Shown: positions 12,299 to 23,461 of the stretch, piece after piece | Numbering within the stretch: position 1 is the first letter of the stretch | How the letters are laid out: every line of letters starts with the position of its first letter | From: Isoetes taiwanensis | Taxonomy: Eukaryota; Streptophyta; Lycopodiopsida; Isoetales; Isoetaceae | DNA length: 64,000 nt | Direction: 5' to 3' | Assembly (NCBI GenBank): GCA_021234155.1 | Contig: JAJEKV010000059.1 | Location: 4,090,571-4,154,570, forward strand | The notes under the pieces: model-generated | What the model was told of the DNA's origin: nothing | The model's input: only the letters and a program-made list of their open reading frames with translations | Database searches by the model: none | Position numbers and translations under genes: made by a program

Positions 12299-14322
12299 CC
12301 CGTGTGAAGGAAGGCATCGTGATTCGAATACACTATGTACCGATGTTTTTGGGAATCTAACATGCAAAGAGTAAAGTTTGTGTCAGAGAACTTACTTGTG
12401 CAATTCCTTTGACATTTCTTCTAGGCTAAACTCCTTATCAACAACTTTTTGGAGAAGCTGCTCCAGAAGCTCCGTGTCGGAGAAGCCCCCGCATTTCCCT
12501 CGGACGGTAATGGTCATTTCTTTTTGGGCACGTCCAGGTTTTTTCTTGGCTGTCTCCTTGCCCTTGCTCTTTAACTCCCTATTTCGAACATTGTGAATAT
12601 CTCGTCACGAGTTCCCAAATCTGTTCAAGAAGATTTCACGTCAAATAGTTGGTTTGCTATTCTGGAATACATTTTGTGCTTACCTTGCCATCTCTAAAAG
12701 CTAACTGAAACTAGTTGTCGTGGCCAATGAGAGACTGCCTTTTATTGGCCTCGTCATATTTCAGGCAGCATTCAATGGCACACGCCTCCTTAAGCTCCAA
12801 GGAAAATGCTGGCTTCTTAAGGTCCTCACCGTACTTTTCCTTGAAAATTACATACTCCCTGTGCATAAACCGGATCTTGTCGACAAAGCTCATCTTTAGT
12901 TTGTACTTTCGTTGTCGAGATTGTGGATGTTGGCAACGATTTTTGCTTCTTCATCCGTAAGAGACCACGAGCAGCTTGAGGGGGCGGAGAGGTACCTCGG
13001 GTTCTTCTTTTCTTTGTAAAGTTGCCTTCTTGCCTTGAAGCTATGATTCCCTCCCAAGACGTAGTGAGTGTAGGTGTCAGCGTTTTCTCTGTCATACTCC
13101 TGGGGGGTTGTGCACTGCTCCCTGTCAACAAGGACAACTATTGGGGCCACATGAGCATTTGGATTGCTCCTTATTCTGTCCTTCAGGTTCCTCAAGTGAT
13201 CGGCATAAATTTTGCGAACCTGAAGTGGCCTTTCACCAGCTTCATTTTTCGGAGGAAGCTTCATTGAAGTGACTGGCAAATAAATGACACCTTGCACAAA
13301 CTTGTGCAGGTTAATCTCTTCCATTTTTTCAGATGTTTTATCAACTTTTTTTTCCTTAATAGCAACACCAGGTGCTTTACCCTTCCCCTTCTTCTTCTTA
13401 GGTTCCTCGGGGACTTCTGTGATTTCAAGCTGCTGTGCTTTCCGCTTCTTTGGTTCTTTAGCAGCTATGGTTGCCCTTGGCCTGCTAAGTTTCTTTGGCC
13501 GCACAGGGGGTTCTTCCTCGTCTTGTTCCTGGGAACCTCCATCTGATGACCTCCCTGAAGAACTAGCATCTGAGGGTGGTGATTGTGACCTTTCTCCATC
13601 TGAATGCTCGGACTCACTGACAGGAAAGTCCTCGCTTGTACTGGTACAAACCTGTCTAATTACTGAACACAGGCTTCTTTTTGTCCGGTAGTGTGAAAAG
13701 AATTTGTACAGTGCCTGTGGTTGCACACTGACAATTCTAAAAAATGCGATGTCCACAACTATGAAGCCTTGGGAGGTCTTGAAGGATAGCCTCCCCACCT
13801 GACCACCTTGTCCGGCAACCTCGGAGACATCTTTTATTGTCCCAAGGTTCACAAACTCGGAGTCGGCGTACCTTTTGTTACCAGCACTTTTACAGACGTA
13901 CAAAAACGTCAGTGTGCTGTATTTTCCATCTGCACCCCTGGTTACGAACCACTGCGTTTGAAAGTTTTCGTAAATAGCAGGTTCGTCCGTGTCAGCGGTG
14001 TGCTTTTGTGGGTGTGGACGCTTAGGCTTATGAGATTTCTTTGATGCCCTCTTGCTTCCTTCTTCCCTGCCACTGAAACGTTTAAAACAACAATGTTAAG
14101 ACAGAAATTCGAACGAAAACTGTATTCCAGAATAACATTTACTAATCTTGTGCCCTAAAGGCCAGAAAAAGACAGGAAAACAAGCAGAAATATAGTAACT
14201 CTAAGACAATTTTTTGTGCCTTAATTGGACTCGAAATTGTTATTTTAACCTTTAAAGTGGTCTGTTTTAGCTAAAAGGTGTCTTATTTAAGTGCTAAAAA
14301 ACAAGAGTTTCCAAAAAGACAA

Positions 14323-14696
14323 GCAAAGTGTATTCCGGAATACACTTTGCCCTTCGGGTGAAGAGCAAAGTGTATTCCGGAATACACTTTGCCCTTCGGG
14401 TGAAGTGCAAAGTGTATTCCGGAATACACTTTGCCCTTCGGGTAAGGAGCAAAGTGTATTCCGGAATACACTTTGCACTACAGGCGTAGTGCAAAGTGTA
14501 TTCCGGAATACACTTTGCACTCTGGCGTAGTGCAAAGTGTATTCCAGGAATACACTTGCTCTTTTCACCGAAGGGCAAAGTGTATTCCGAATACACTTTG
14601 CACTTTGCACTTCTCGCCAAATGAGCAAAGTGTATTCCGAATACACTTTGTTTCTTCGACGAGATGGGCAAAGTGTATTCGGAATACACTTTGCCC
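14323..14696. repeat. 42-bp-period array of 28-bp palindromes, intron 1 of element A
   Basis: Nine units start at 14323, 14365, 14407, 14449, 14491, 14532, 14575, 14625 and 14668. The first five are perfect 28-bp palindromes: half site GCAAAGTGTATTCC followed by its reverse complement. The last four have one-base changes at the centre (TATTCCAGGAATA, TATTCCGAATA or TATTCGGAATA). Spacers of about 14 bp are variants of CCTTCGGGTGAAGA, themselves partly self-complementary. The array lies between the tiny first exon and exon 2 of the ParB-methyltransferase gene. Its open frames on both strands are by-products of the repeat. Confidence 0.95.
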
Positions 14697-14760
14697 TACA
14701 AAACCAAATCAGAAAACAAAAGAAAGGCGTACTATGTACTTTATATGCTTACCCGTCCAT

Positions 14761-15093
14761 TGTCTTCGCTTATGTAAATCGGAATACAAACAAATGTATA
14801 TTGATCGGAGGAATTTCGGGCTGGCGACTAAATCTGAAAGCGGAATACGAATCGAAATTTCGATTTTCCTTTTTAAAGGTAGTTCCACCGCGGGTTGTGT
14901 TTTTCTATGTAATGCGGAATACGCCTTGTCCAAACACTCACGGACAAGTGTATTTCGGAATAGCATCTTTGCACACACGATACAAAGAATGTTGCACACA
15001 AAATACTATTAGGAATAGCATTTGTATTCTTGAATATCATTAGTCCAATCGACTTGTGAGTTAGTAACAAGCCCACAATTTTTTTGCAGTTGT
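14761..15093. promoter_or_regulatory. Divergent promoter region of element A
   Basis: About 330 bp separates the ATG of the minus-strand methyltransferase gene (14758-14760) from the plus-strand transposase-like gene. It contains partial motif-1 copies (GGAATAC near 14780, 14843, 14912 and 14958), a TTTAAA box near 14870 that could serve the minus gene, and a polypyrimidine-CAG acceptor at about 15080-15090, suggesting a non-coding first exon for the plus gene. The layout matches the 547-bp gap in element B. Confidence 0.4.
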
Positions 15094-18061
15094 TTGACAT
15101 GGTTAACCGCCTCGCGGAACAAACTTCCACCACCATTTGTTTGCCCAAGTACCTCTACGCCGGATGGAACACAAGACGGAGATGCTTCTTCAACACCTAC
15201 CTCGACAAGGTCTTTGTTGCTTCTCGAAGACACTCCAGTCCAAGAAACTAGCAGACTGCCACCACCTTTCCAACCCTCTCCAAGTCCAAGAGGGAAACCG
15301 GCCGCCACCACCTTTCCAACCCTCACCGTTGCACGTAGCAATCTTCCACCACCATTTGTACCATCCCCCGACACTACAATGGCTCGACCTCAAAGAAATT
15401 TTTGGAACCGACTACCTCCGCTGGCTTTTGTTGTTTCTCCATCTTCACTTACACATGCTAGGAATACAGCACGTTCTGAAGACTGCGAGATCCTCCATCG
15501 CTTCTCCCACCACGATTTCACTACAAATGAAGACGACCCTGCAGAATCTACACCTCTTCACACAAACGTGGTGACACATGGGTTTGCAGAATTTCAGTCT
15601 GCTATAAAAGATATGTTTGATCGAACTCCCTGTGAAGACAATACAACAACTTTCGCTGGCACATCATATGCTGGCCCATCTCCTTCATTCAACACTGCAC
15701 CTCCGCCTTATCCGGGTACAGCTTCACGTGGTTTGTTCTCCTCTACAAGCACACCACTAGGGGTAGAGGAGGTCACCCCCAGAGTAGAACTCTCTTCAGA
15801 AGATGAAGACACCAACGAAGTGCAACGAGATTACACATTCTCTAGCCAATCCACCAAGAAATTCAAGGTGGATTTTAGTTTGAGAGCATGCTCCTCTGTA
15901 AGAAGAAGAAACCTAATGAGAAGACTTTTAAGAAGTAAATGCTGCTCATTGGGTTGCATCAACAAATTTAACATGGCTAAATTACGAGCAATTAGAGACA
16001 ACTACAGTTCAATGACATTGGCTGACCAGAATGCCTATTTGGCCTATCATGTAAGACCAGACCGCAACACCTTCTTGCACTACATTAACCGTCAAGAAGT
16101 TTGCCGAAATGCTTTATGGTTGTCCATCGCTTAGGGTCCACCGAATGTCTAGAATACACAAAAGATCGACAAAAATCCAGCAATTGATGATCATTGTGGA
16201 CCAAGAAGAGTTGTAACCATGCATGCCCTGTCTGCCGTGTCATGGATGGAGAAATATTTTAGAGAAACATGTGAGAAGTCGCCTTAACAAGAACATGTAT
16301 CATTTAACCGATAACATCACCAAAAAGATGTTTTTAATGAGTACAAAGAGACTTGCACTTTCTTCAAAGACATCTCTTACTCACACTTCACCGATCGTGG
16401 AAAAGTGAATTCGGTTTAGTGAAAATTCCCGTGAGACATAGAATGTCCGTTTGTTCAAGGTGTGCGAATTAAAGAGTCAAAGAGAAACCGCAAAGACAGA
16501 GGTCGAAAGAAGTAAGCTCATGTTCTCCAATCTCTCACTTGTTTTAAAGATAATGCTTTGACCTTATTTCTTCTACGAGATATTGTGCAACGTAACCTTG
16601 CCGGACATCGTGAACAACAAGCGCCAGAGAGAAGAAAGCTTGCCAAACACGAAAAAAAGCTCTTGAATGTCCACCGCAATATATGTCTCTGTTAGATTGA
16701 TGGAATGGACCAAAAAACTACTCTACCAAGATTTCTTGAACATTCCTAAAGATGTGCCAGGAGGAATGTTTTGTTAAGGTCCACCTTGTAGGAGCTATGG
16801 TCTTCAAAGGAAGTCTAAAGTGCAAAGTATTCTTGACGATCCAAACTTGCATGGTGACCCGAACCTCACAATTACAATTCTTAACAAGGTCCCCGCGGCG
16901 AAAGCAAGAGCAATTACCACCGCTTGCTTTTTTACGCAACTTGACAATACTACAAGGGAGAACAAGAACCAAACACTCTTTGCGTGATCGTGCCATGTTA
17001 GTGGAGCTAGGGATCTTTATAAAAGTGAAGCTGGGTTTCTTACTTGTAGGCCACACTCATGATCAAATTGACCAAATGTTCAGCAGATTTTTTAGGTGCC
17101 TCGAGGAAGGAAGAAGGCTTTCTCTTCCTACTTTAGTTCGAATTATTGAAGATTCTTACACTCCCACTCCGGTGATCGATCTTCTTAAAGAGACCGCTGA
17201 TTTCGAGAGTTTATTTTCTCTCAACGCTCATCTGAGAGAACAAGTTGCGGAACAAATTGAATGATCTCACCTTTCAACATCACATCAAGTTCTACTTGAA
17301 GGATGACCCGAGTTTCTTACAGGCAAGAAGTATACCACAACTAAGGACCGAGTCCACCGGAGGGATTACGCTTCCTTAAATATATTCCGACACTTCCTTC
17401 AGAGAACGCGGCTTTGAGCAACTTCCTCTCAAAAATCCTAAGGAGTCCAAGCAAAAAAGAAAAGTACCCCAGAAGTCATCCTTAAAAGCCATAGAAAATG
17501 GAATTTCCTCAGGGCTTTAAGTACTTCTTAGAAGAAGATCGAATGTGGTGGAGTAACTTCTTTCTAACAAAAAATTGTTGTGAAAAATATAGCTCTAAAG
17601 ACGGTTGCAAGAACCATTTCAATGGCCTAACACCTTCCATCAACCCCAAAGACCAAGCAGGTTCAAGCAATGCTACGTTAGCACCTGCGCAGAGAAGAAG
17701 ACGAGGATCGAGTCATATACCTCGGACCAAGACGCAGGAATGAGCCTCAAGGTAATATCACGTAAATTACCAAGGGTATGCTAATTGCTCTTCCCATCGA
17801 GGAGGATGACAAAGGTCGACCTTTCTCGATAGCAAAAGTGCTTGACACAAATCAAGGAGGAAGGCTTAGTCACTAAACTCAAGATTCATTGGCTTGCAAC
17901 ACGCCGTAAAAATGCTTTTGAAGGTAGATATGAGTTAGAAATGAGAAGCCAAGGAAAAGGGAGAAAGTCCAAGAAGGTGGGTTGTAGGGATGAGCTGATC
18001 CTTAATGACGTGACTATATTATGCTATGATTTTAAATTGAAATCGACAATCGCTCACGCTT
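15094..18061 (+). pseudogene. Element A: transposase-like protein with GHTH..ID motif (DUF7869-type), broken
   Basis: The first 347 codons (to 16134) are open. They start with four or five repeats around 'LPPPF', then an acidic segment, then the Cys-rich block SKCCSLGCINKF and VCRNALWLSIA. After the stop at 16134 the protein continues in changing frames: IDGMDQKTTLPRFL (about 16696), QLDNTTRENKNQTLFA (about 16943), VGHTHDQIDQMFSRFF (17046-17090) and a C-terminal block (17842-18061) with KIHWLATRRKNAFEG. The same order, CCKH block, 'DxMDQ', 'QLDNxxxxNKN', 'GHTHxxID', is found in the element-B gene at 39.1-42.2 kb. I recall this as the DUF7869 type found in many seedless-plant and animal repeats; a role as an RNase-H-like transposase is likely but inferred. 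Confidence 0.65.
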
Positions 18062-18069
18062 AGAGGACT

Positions 18070-18260
18070 ATCAATTTGCTTAAAAAGCTTGTAATTACGA
18101 AGAAGAGGATGAAGAAGGTGGTGGCAATGCTTCACCATCTGTTGATAGTGATGAGGAAGATAACTCAAGCACTTCCTCTAGTGATAGTGAAAGAAGTGAA
18201 GGTGATGAGGATGGCATAAATGAACATGATGACGCCCCGGATCCCCTCTCATCACTCCTC
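18070..18260 (+). other. Acidic low-complexity coding-like tail
   Basis: Runs of GAA/GAT/AGT codons resemble the acidic tails of the element genes. It probably belongs to the decayed transposase-like protein just upstream, but it is out of frame and cannot be assigned firmly. Confidence 0.3.
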
Positions 18261-18659
18261 ACACTTTTTGTACATAATCGAGTCTTAGAAAAAGATCAGA
18301 ATTTTGCATGTGAATATGAAGATTCTATCTTCAAATTTGGAGAATACTACAGTTTCAGTTACGGACTTACTTCAATTTTTTGTTAAATATTTTATCCTCT
18401 GAAATTAGAGATTCTCTCGTAAAATATACTTCAAGAACATTCTATTTGCTAAGAAAAGTGACACTTTAAAAATGTCAATTCTTTGGTTGCACAAAAAAAT
18501 TAGTCATTTTGGGGGGGGGGGTCAAAATAGAATTTCATGCATCTTTTTTTTTTTAACCTAGTTTTACCCCCTTTTGTAAAAAAAAAGAGGGAATCTTTGA
18601 GGAATATTCCTTTCGCTCTCGTTTCGATGATTTGCTCCCGTTTAATACGCAATCTTGTT

Positions 18660-19330
18660 AAATCTCTTTTCTATCCTCAAAATGCAAATTGAAGCATACC
18701 TTATTTTTTGGTGAAATCCACGATTTCCTTGGCCAATTTTTGTTTCTTTTTTGTGGTGATTTTTTCGTTGCTCTTATCTGCTCCAAAGACCAATTTCTCA
18801 GACTCTCTCTTCCTCTTTCTTTGCAATCTCCTTTTAGCTGATAGAATGCTTCTACATGCGGTATTTGGGGATACACAATTGCACACTATTTTACAATCAT
18901 CTAAGCATGTTCTAGAGGCTTCAGAAACTGGAGATACAGGAGATGAAGGCACCATGCATATGGATCCACAATTTCATGGATTTCTTGTGGATTTAGTGCC
19001 CATACTGCACAATATAGTTTGAACTAAACTCATCCAAAGCAATATCAAGAGCAGGAGCAATCTCTTCTGGATCTTGGCCATCAAATTGAGCTGCAAATTC
19101 AGCAGCATACCTTTTAACCAAATCCATTGATTTCCATTCAAAATGTTTTTGCTGAACCAAATATTCTCAATCTAATTTTCAAAATTCGCTTGGAACTGCT
19201 TCAGCCCGCCAATTTGGAGCAGGAGAACTAGCTCCTATAGCCGGATCGCTGACATGGCCAACTAATTTTCCAATTAGGATGAGTCAAGCAAATCACTTTT
19301 CGTGCCGTTCTTCATCATTCTTCAACCTAT
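18660..19330 (-). pseudogene. Unidentified decayed coding fragment
   Basis: Minus-strand pieces read like protein but carry stops: VSDPAIGASSPAPNWRAEAV, HFEWKSMDLVKRYAAEFAA, QFDGQDPEEIAPALDIALDE (about 19030-19260), and a basic Ser/Lys-rich part at 18701-18955. I do not recognise the family. Low GC flanks and nearby poly-G (about 18511) and poly-A runs suggest a repeat environment. Confidence 0.25.
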
Positions 19331-19469
19331 CAGAAATCGTTCTTGACGGGCCAAAAATAAAAGGGCCCTCACCTAAAGCACCCCCCTAAGCACCTACTGT
19401 CGCTGACATAAAAAATGACCCCCAGCTATATGCATCATATTGTTTGTTCTACCAAGTTAGATACAAGAA

Positions 19470-20842
19470 GATTGTGAATGCTTGTCTTTGCCAACCTCAT
19501 GGCCTATACTCCAGAGGACATGCAACGTCACCTGAATGCTCTTGACACTTTTTGCCAATTCACTGGCATGCGAGTTAACTTGGCCAAAACTAGGGTGCTG
19601 CTAGTTGCATCATCCCGTCAGCCAAGGCTTCCCACATTCACTTACCAGGGGCAAGAGGTAGAGGTGGCTCCGACCTACAAGTACTTGGGGATTGAGTTCT
19701 CAACTACCACCCATTGGGATACGGCTATCAGGTTGCGGGTCACGGCGGGTTGGAAAGCACTATATGCTATGCAGAACAACAGCCACAAGGCGAGTTGTAT
19801 GCTGGGGTCATCGGATCACATTTGTTTGGGCCTTGGTTGAGCCGGTCCTTTTGTATGGGGCAGCGGTGCAGGGGTCCGGTGATATCCCTCAACACCGAAT
19901 GACCTCGAAAGGTGCGAGAAGGCCTTCTTGGCACGGGCCCAGGGGTGAAGTCCACATTCCGTGCAGATCTTACTCCGGGAGACGGGCTTTTTACCCCTTC
20001 AGCGGGCTGCATTGGAACACCATATCGTTTACTTCCAAAAGGTGGTCGCTATGGCTGATACACGCTTGCCTCGCCTTTGCTTTTGCCACGCAATGGGCCC
20101 CAACGCTGAAATCTCGTTGGAAAACAAGGTGCTCGATGGTTCTCACTGGGGTGTGCAGCAAACGAGAATCGCCCGTGTCGGGACAAAGAAAGATCGCGAG
20201 GCACTTAAACTATACCTTGATGCTACTTTTCCTTCGCAAGTCGTGGGATCAGAGGCTCGACGCATGTTAAGGCGGGCACACTATCGCCAAGAAGTCAATC
20301 CTAGGCTCACAAGAGGCCCACACCAAGATTTGTACACCCAGCCTACCCATGAAGAAGCGCAGCTTATAGCTTCCATTCGCAGACGGGGCACATTGAAACG
20401 TATGTTGGGCTCGGGAAGCACGAGCAAAGGCTTTGCCGTTGTTGCCACCGCAGGCCGATTGAGGATGAATGTCATGCCCTCCGGACCTGCCTCAAACATT
20501 TGCCCATATCCGGAGAGCGATATGTTCGACATTACTAGTGCCTGGCCACCGTTACATCGCTTATTGACTACGGCGTCCGGTGGGTTTGTTGGGGTCGCAC
20601 CTCCGTGGAGGTTATGGATGCACGGACTCGTTTGTGTCCTGCGGGACGGTATTGAACTGTCCTATGCAATTGTACAGTGTGCCAGCAGGCTTATTACTGC
20701 TAAGGTTTTTCCCTCGAAAACCCTTCGGGGGGGGTTTTTAATCCTGTCAGTAATAAGCTTGCTGCTCTCTCTTTTTGTTTGGGTCCCATAGGCCAATTGG
20801 TCTCCGTGGACGCTAAAAACCTATTCTATTCTATTCTATTCT
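19470..20842 (+). mobile_element. 5'-truncated LINE, 3' part with (TTCTA)n tail
   Basis: The C-terminal end of a non-LTR reverse transcriptase is readable: TFCQFTGMRVNLAKTRVLLV, then YKYLGIEFSTTTHWDT, then WKALYAMQNN, continuing in shifted frames to about 20440 (NPRLTRGPHQDLYTQPTHEE). The element ends with a conserved 3' segment (CCAATTGGTCTCCGTGGACG) and a CTATT/TTCTA tail at about 20815-20842. Two further copies lie in the window, at 30.1 kb (tail only) and at 54.5 kb. Frameshifts near 19700 and 19960 make it dead. Confidence 0.8.
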
Positions 20843-20859
20843 TCAAGATGCTTGTAACT

Positions 20860-23450
20860 GGTACCATTAGTTTTGAGAAGTTTGTAAAGTTTCTTAGCTG
20901 AAGCATGGCGCTTCTTAAATTTGGTGTTGCCGATTTGTCAGAGGTTTCAATTTCTCGAAAAAAACTCAAGTATTTGCAACATTAAAAACTATGTAACATT
21001 TGTGCCCTTAAGCAGGTCTCAAGTTCGTTTATATCTGCTGCAAAATTCTTGCAGTGGGATGTGGTTGTAACTTATTATATTTAATTGTTTTCTCCTTCAA
21101 GAAATTGATGCATAGAAGCTTGTAGGGAGCACATGTGAACATGCTTCCGTGCTGCAATATTTATGCAGCGGACATGTCATTTGAATTTTTTTAATTGTTC
21201 TTTACTTTAATGAATTTGCATAAGCTGAATTGATGAAAACTTGTCAATTGATATGAAATTGTGTTTGTAATGCATAAGTTCTGGGTAGATTGTGTTGTAG
21301 CAAAGGACTTGATTCTATCTGTAGACGACTCTGCTTTATGATTGATTGTATGGTTGATCTGCATCCTATGGTTTGCAAATCATAGGGTGACATGGTAATT
21401 TGAGTTTGACCCCATCTTGATTTTGAAGAGATGGCCAGGGTTGAGCCATATGGAATAATGCTTGGAATATTCTATAATCCGATGGTCCAGATGACACGAG
21501 TATCCAGATGTAGACGAGTATAAATTTGGCGCTTTTGTTTATTATCTCTTTAATGGTATTATAGAGCATAAAACAATTATATGATGCTTTTATTTGTTAC
21601 CTTTTGTGATGGTGATACTTAAAAGCTTGACTTTTGAGTTTCATAAGATGTTTAAAGAAGACAACCAACCACATGTCCAAAAAATTGACGTGGACTTACC
21701 TAAACCATAGGATATTGATCTAAAGAAACGGACGGTAACGAGCACATTTTCTTCTCATAATCTACCCTAAGCTTCCAAATGCTGTGCAAAAACTCTAAAA
21801 CCTTAGAATTCAAGAATTGTGGCAAAAATGGCTGGGAAATCATATAGGTGGGCAAATCCAGAGCCGTCCAAACCCGTCCAGTGCACATGGACGGAGCTTC
21901 CGCAAGTGTCTAATTCCGACTCGCAGGCAACTTTTGGTAGGTCATGGTCTTTGATGATTCTTTTTGCATTTAATTGGTGCATCATGGAAAAGTGTTGATT
22001 AAACCCCAGTTCAACGAGAAATTTCTTGCAATTCGAAGCAAAAGGGCTCCTAAGATGTAGGGTTTGATTAAAAAAAAAAAGTCATGGCATATTCAAGATT
22101 CCTTATCAGGCATCACTTGTTATTTTCATTGATTTCTATTTTGAATTCAATATCTTCACATCTCTCTTCTTTCTAGAATAATCACGACCAAATCGTATAT
22201 GGTTTGCTGATTTAATGCTAAATGTGGCTTTGTCGAATTTAAGGCTAAGATCTTGCAGTTTGAAGTAGCCTTCTTGTAGATCTCAAATGCTTAAGGTCGA
22301 GGGAGCAAAGCAAGTTGCAAAATTAGCTGGCATCTTTATGTTGCTTCATATGCCAACTTTAAGAAGCATGTGGATGGTTGTTGCAGCTTGCAATCCGGTT
22401 GTAGAACACAAAGTCCTTGGGCACCATCAAGGATGGAAGGAAGGAAGGAAGGAAGGTTCTAGGGCCTAACTAAAATGTGGTTCTTGCAAAAGATGCTAGT
22501 TTATTGGCCATTCAAATATCATTCAGTTTAGAGTTGCTTTGTCTAAAAGTATCTTGCCGCATCAAGAGAGGTGCTAAGTAAAAGTGTGGTTGTTGCAAAA
22601 GAGGCAAGTTTATTGGCCATTCAAAACATCATTCAATTTAGAATCTCATAGGAGTTGCTTTGTTTAAAACTATTTTACTTAATTTAGATGGTATATTGTA
22701 TTGTGCCTATATTTGGTTATAATAAATGGGCTTACATTGGGTCCGCCATTGGCATCAGATTGTTTGAAAACAAATAGAAATCAAAAAACAAACATGGAAA
22801 AATAAAACATATCTGAAACAATTCCCCAACCCTGTAGTTCTGTTTGTTCTGAGCAGATGAGTCAGCATTTGACACAAGTATTAGGAATTTGGCAGCTTAG
22901 TTCTAATGTTATATAAAGCATCCCAAAGTTCTCTATAAGGAAAATTGATAAAAAACTTGCAACAAGCAGCTGATCAGTCTTGTAAGAGAAAATTGCCTGT
23001 AGGAGTTATAGAATTGCAATTTACTGATTTCTTCTCTTTCTACTGTCAGACCATTTATCTTTCTCTTCTTCTCAAGATAACGGCACCATCATCAAATCCA
23101 ACATCTCAAAATGGATGTGCTTTTTCCATTTATTCTCAAACCTATAAACCAAAATGCACTTCCTACATGTTATATGTATAATAAACAATAAAGTACCTGG
23201 AATAAATATTCTGCTTCAAAGAGATAGATAGGATAAAAATGGCAGTGTTTAAATACCATTCTAAAAGAAATTCCTTTAGTTGTCAATCAACTGTCAACCT
23301 ATCAATTTTACAGTTTGCCTTTTTGTCCTTTTGTAACCAATAAAACCTCTTCATACTATCTTACAACGTGACTATGAGAGAAAAAATAAAAAAGACCAGG
23401 TCAACGTGCAAAATGTCCTAAATGCAGAAACATAAATTATTCTCGCTGCT
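20860..23450. other. AT-rich intergenic DNA, no gene seen
   Basis: I see no supported gene. Notable only are a (GGAA)n run at about 22434-22456 and a partial direct repeat: the segment around 22500-22550 recurs near 22600-22660 (GCAAGTTTATTGGCCATTC). Confidence 0.5.
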
Positions 23451-23461
23451 TATGTATTGGT

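Larger units (their letters stand above)
10460..14760 (-). pseudogene. Element A: ParB-domain / DNA N6- or N4-methyltransferase fusion gene, six exons, broken
   Basis: Exons: 14753-14760 (ATG GAC GG, then gtaagc), 12684-14072, 12396-12620, 11784-11922, 11267-11712 and 10460-11136; most junctions have canonical sites. About 960 codons. The N-terminal third has a basic/acidic linker, then a ParB/sulfiredoxin-like domain (ANAHVAP-type strand, VLGGNHSFKA near 13000-13040). The C-terminal half is an AdoMet methyltransferase of the order 'DPPY first': IADLPYGF at 11473-11490, then DAFSGS at 10831-10854 and AVDIDKEAVHF. It ends in an acidic tail (EEDYDVDL). Breaks: a frameshift near 12895, TAG near 12714, TGA near 12608, and indels around the glycine motif and after the DLPYG motif. 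Introns 1, 2, 3 and 5 hold the family palindrome. ParB plus DNA methylase is familiar from prophages; as a spliced plant gene it is unusual. It is divergent from the transposase-like gene at 15094. Confidence 0.75.

Noticed and set aside
12034-12374. Cys/Phe-rich repeated ORFs in the intron-3 palindromes
   Set aside because: Same cause: translation of a palindromic repeat. Both strands give similar peptides.
13022-13691. Plus-strand ORFs opposite the ParB exon
   Set aside because: Antisense shadows; the minus strand carries the conserved GGNHS domain and splice sites.
14287-14689. Long open frames on both strands across the palindrome array (repeats of a 14-residue unit)
   Set aside because: The frames arise because a 42-bp repeat is divisible by three and free of stops; they change with each unit's indel and lie in an intron.
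14323-14696. CRISPR-like array (regular repeat, short spacer)
   Set aside because: The repeat is a full palindrome, the spacers are near-identical and the context is a eukaryotic intron.
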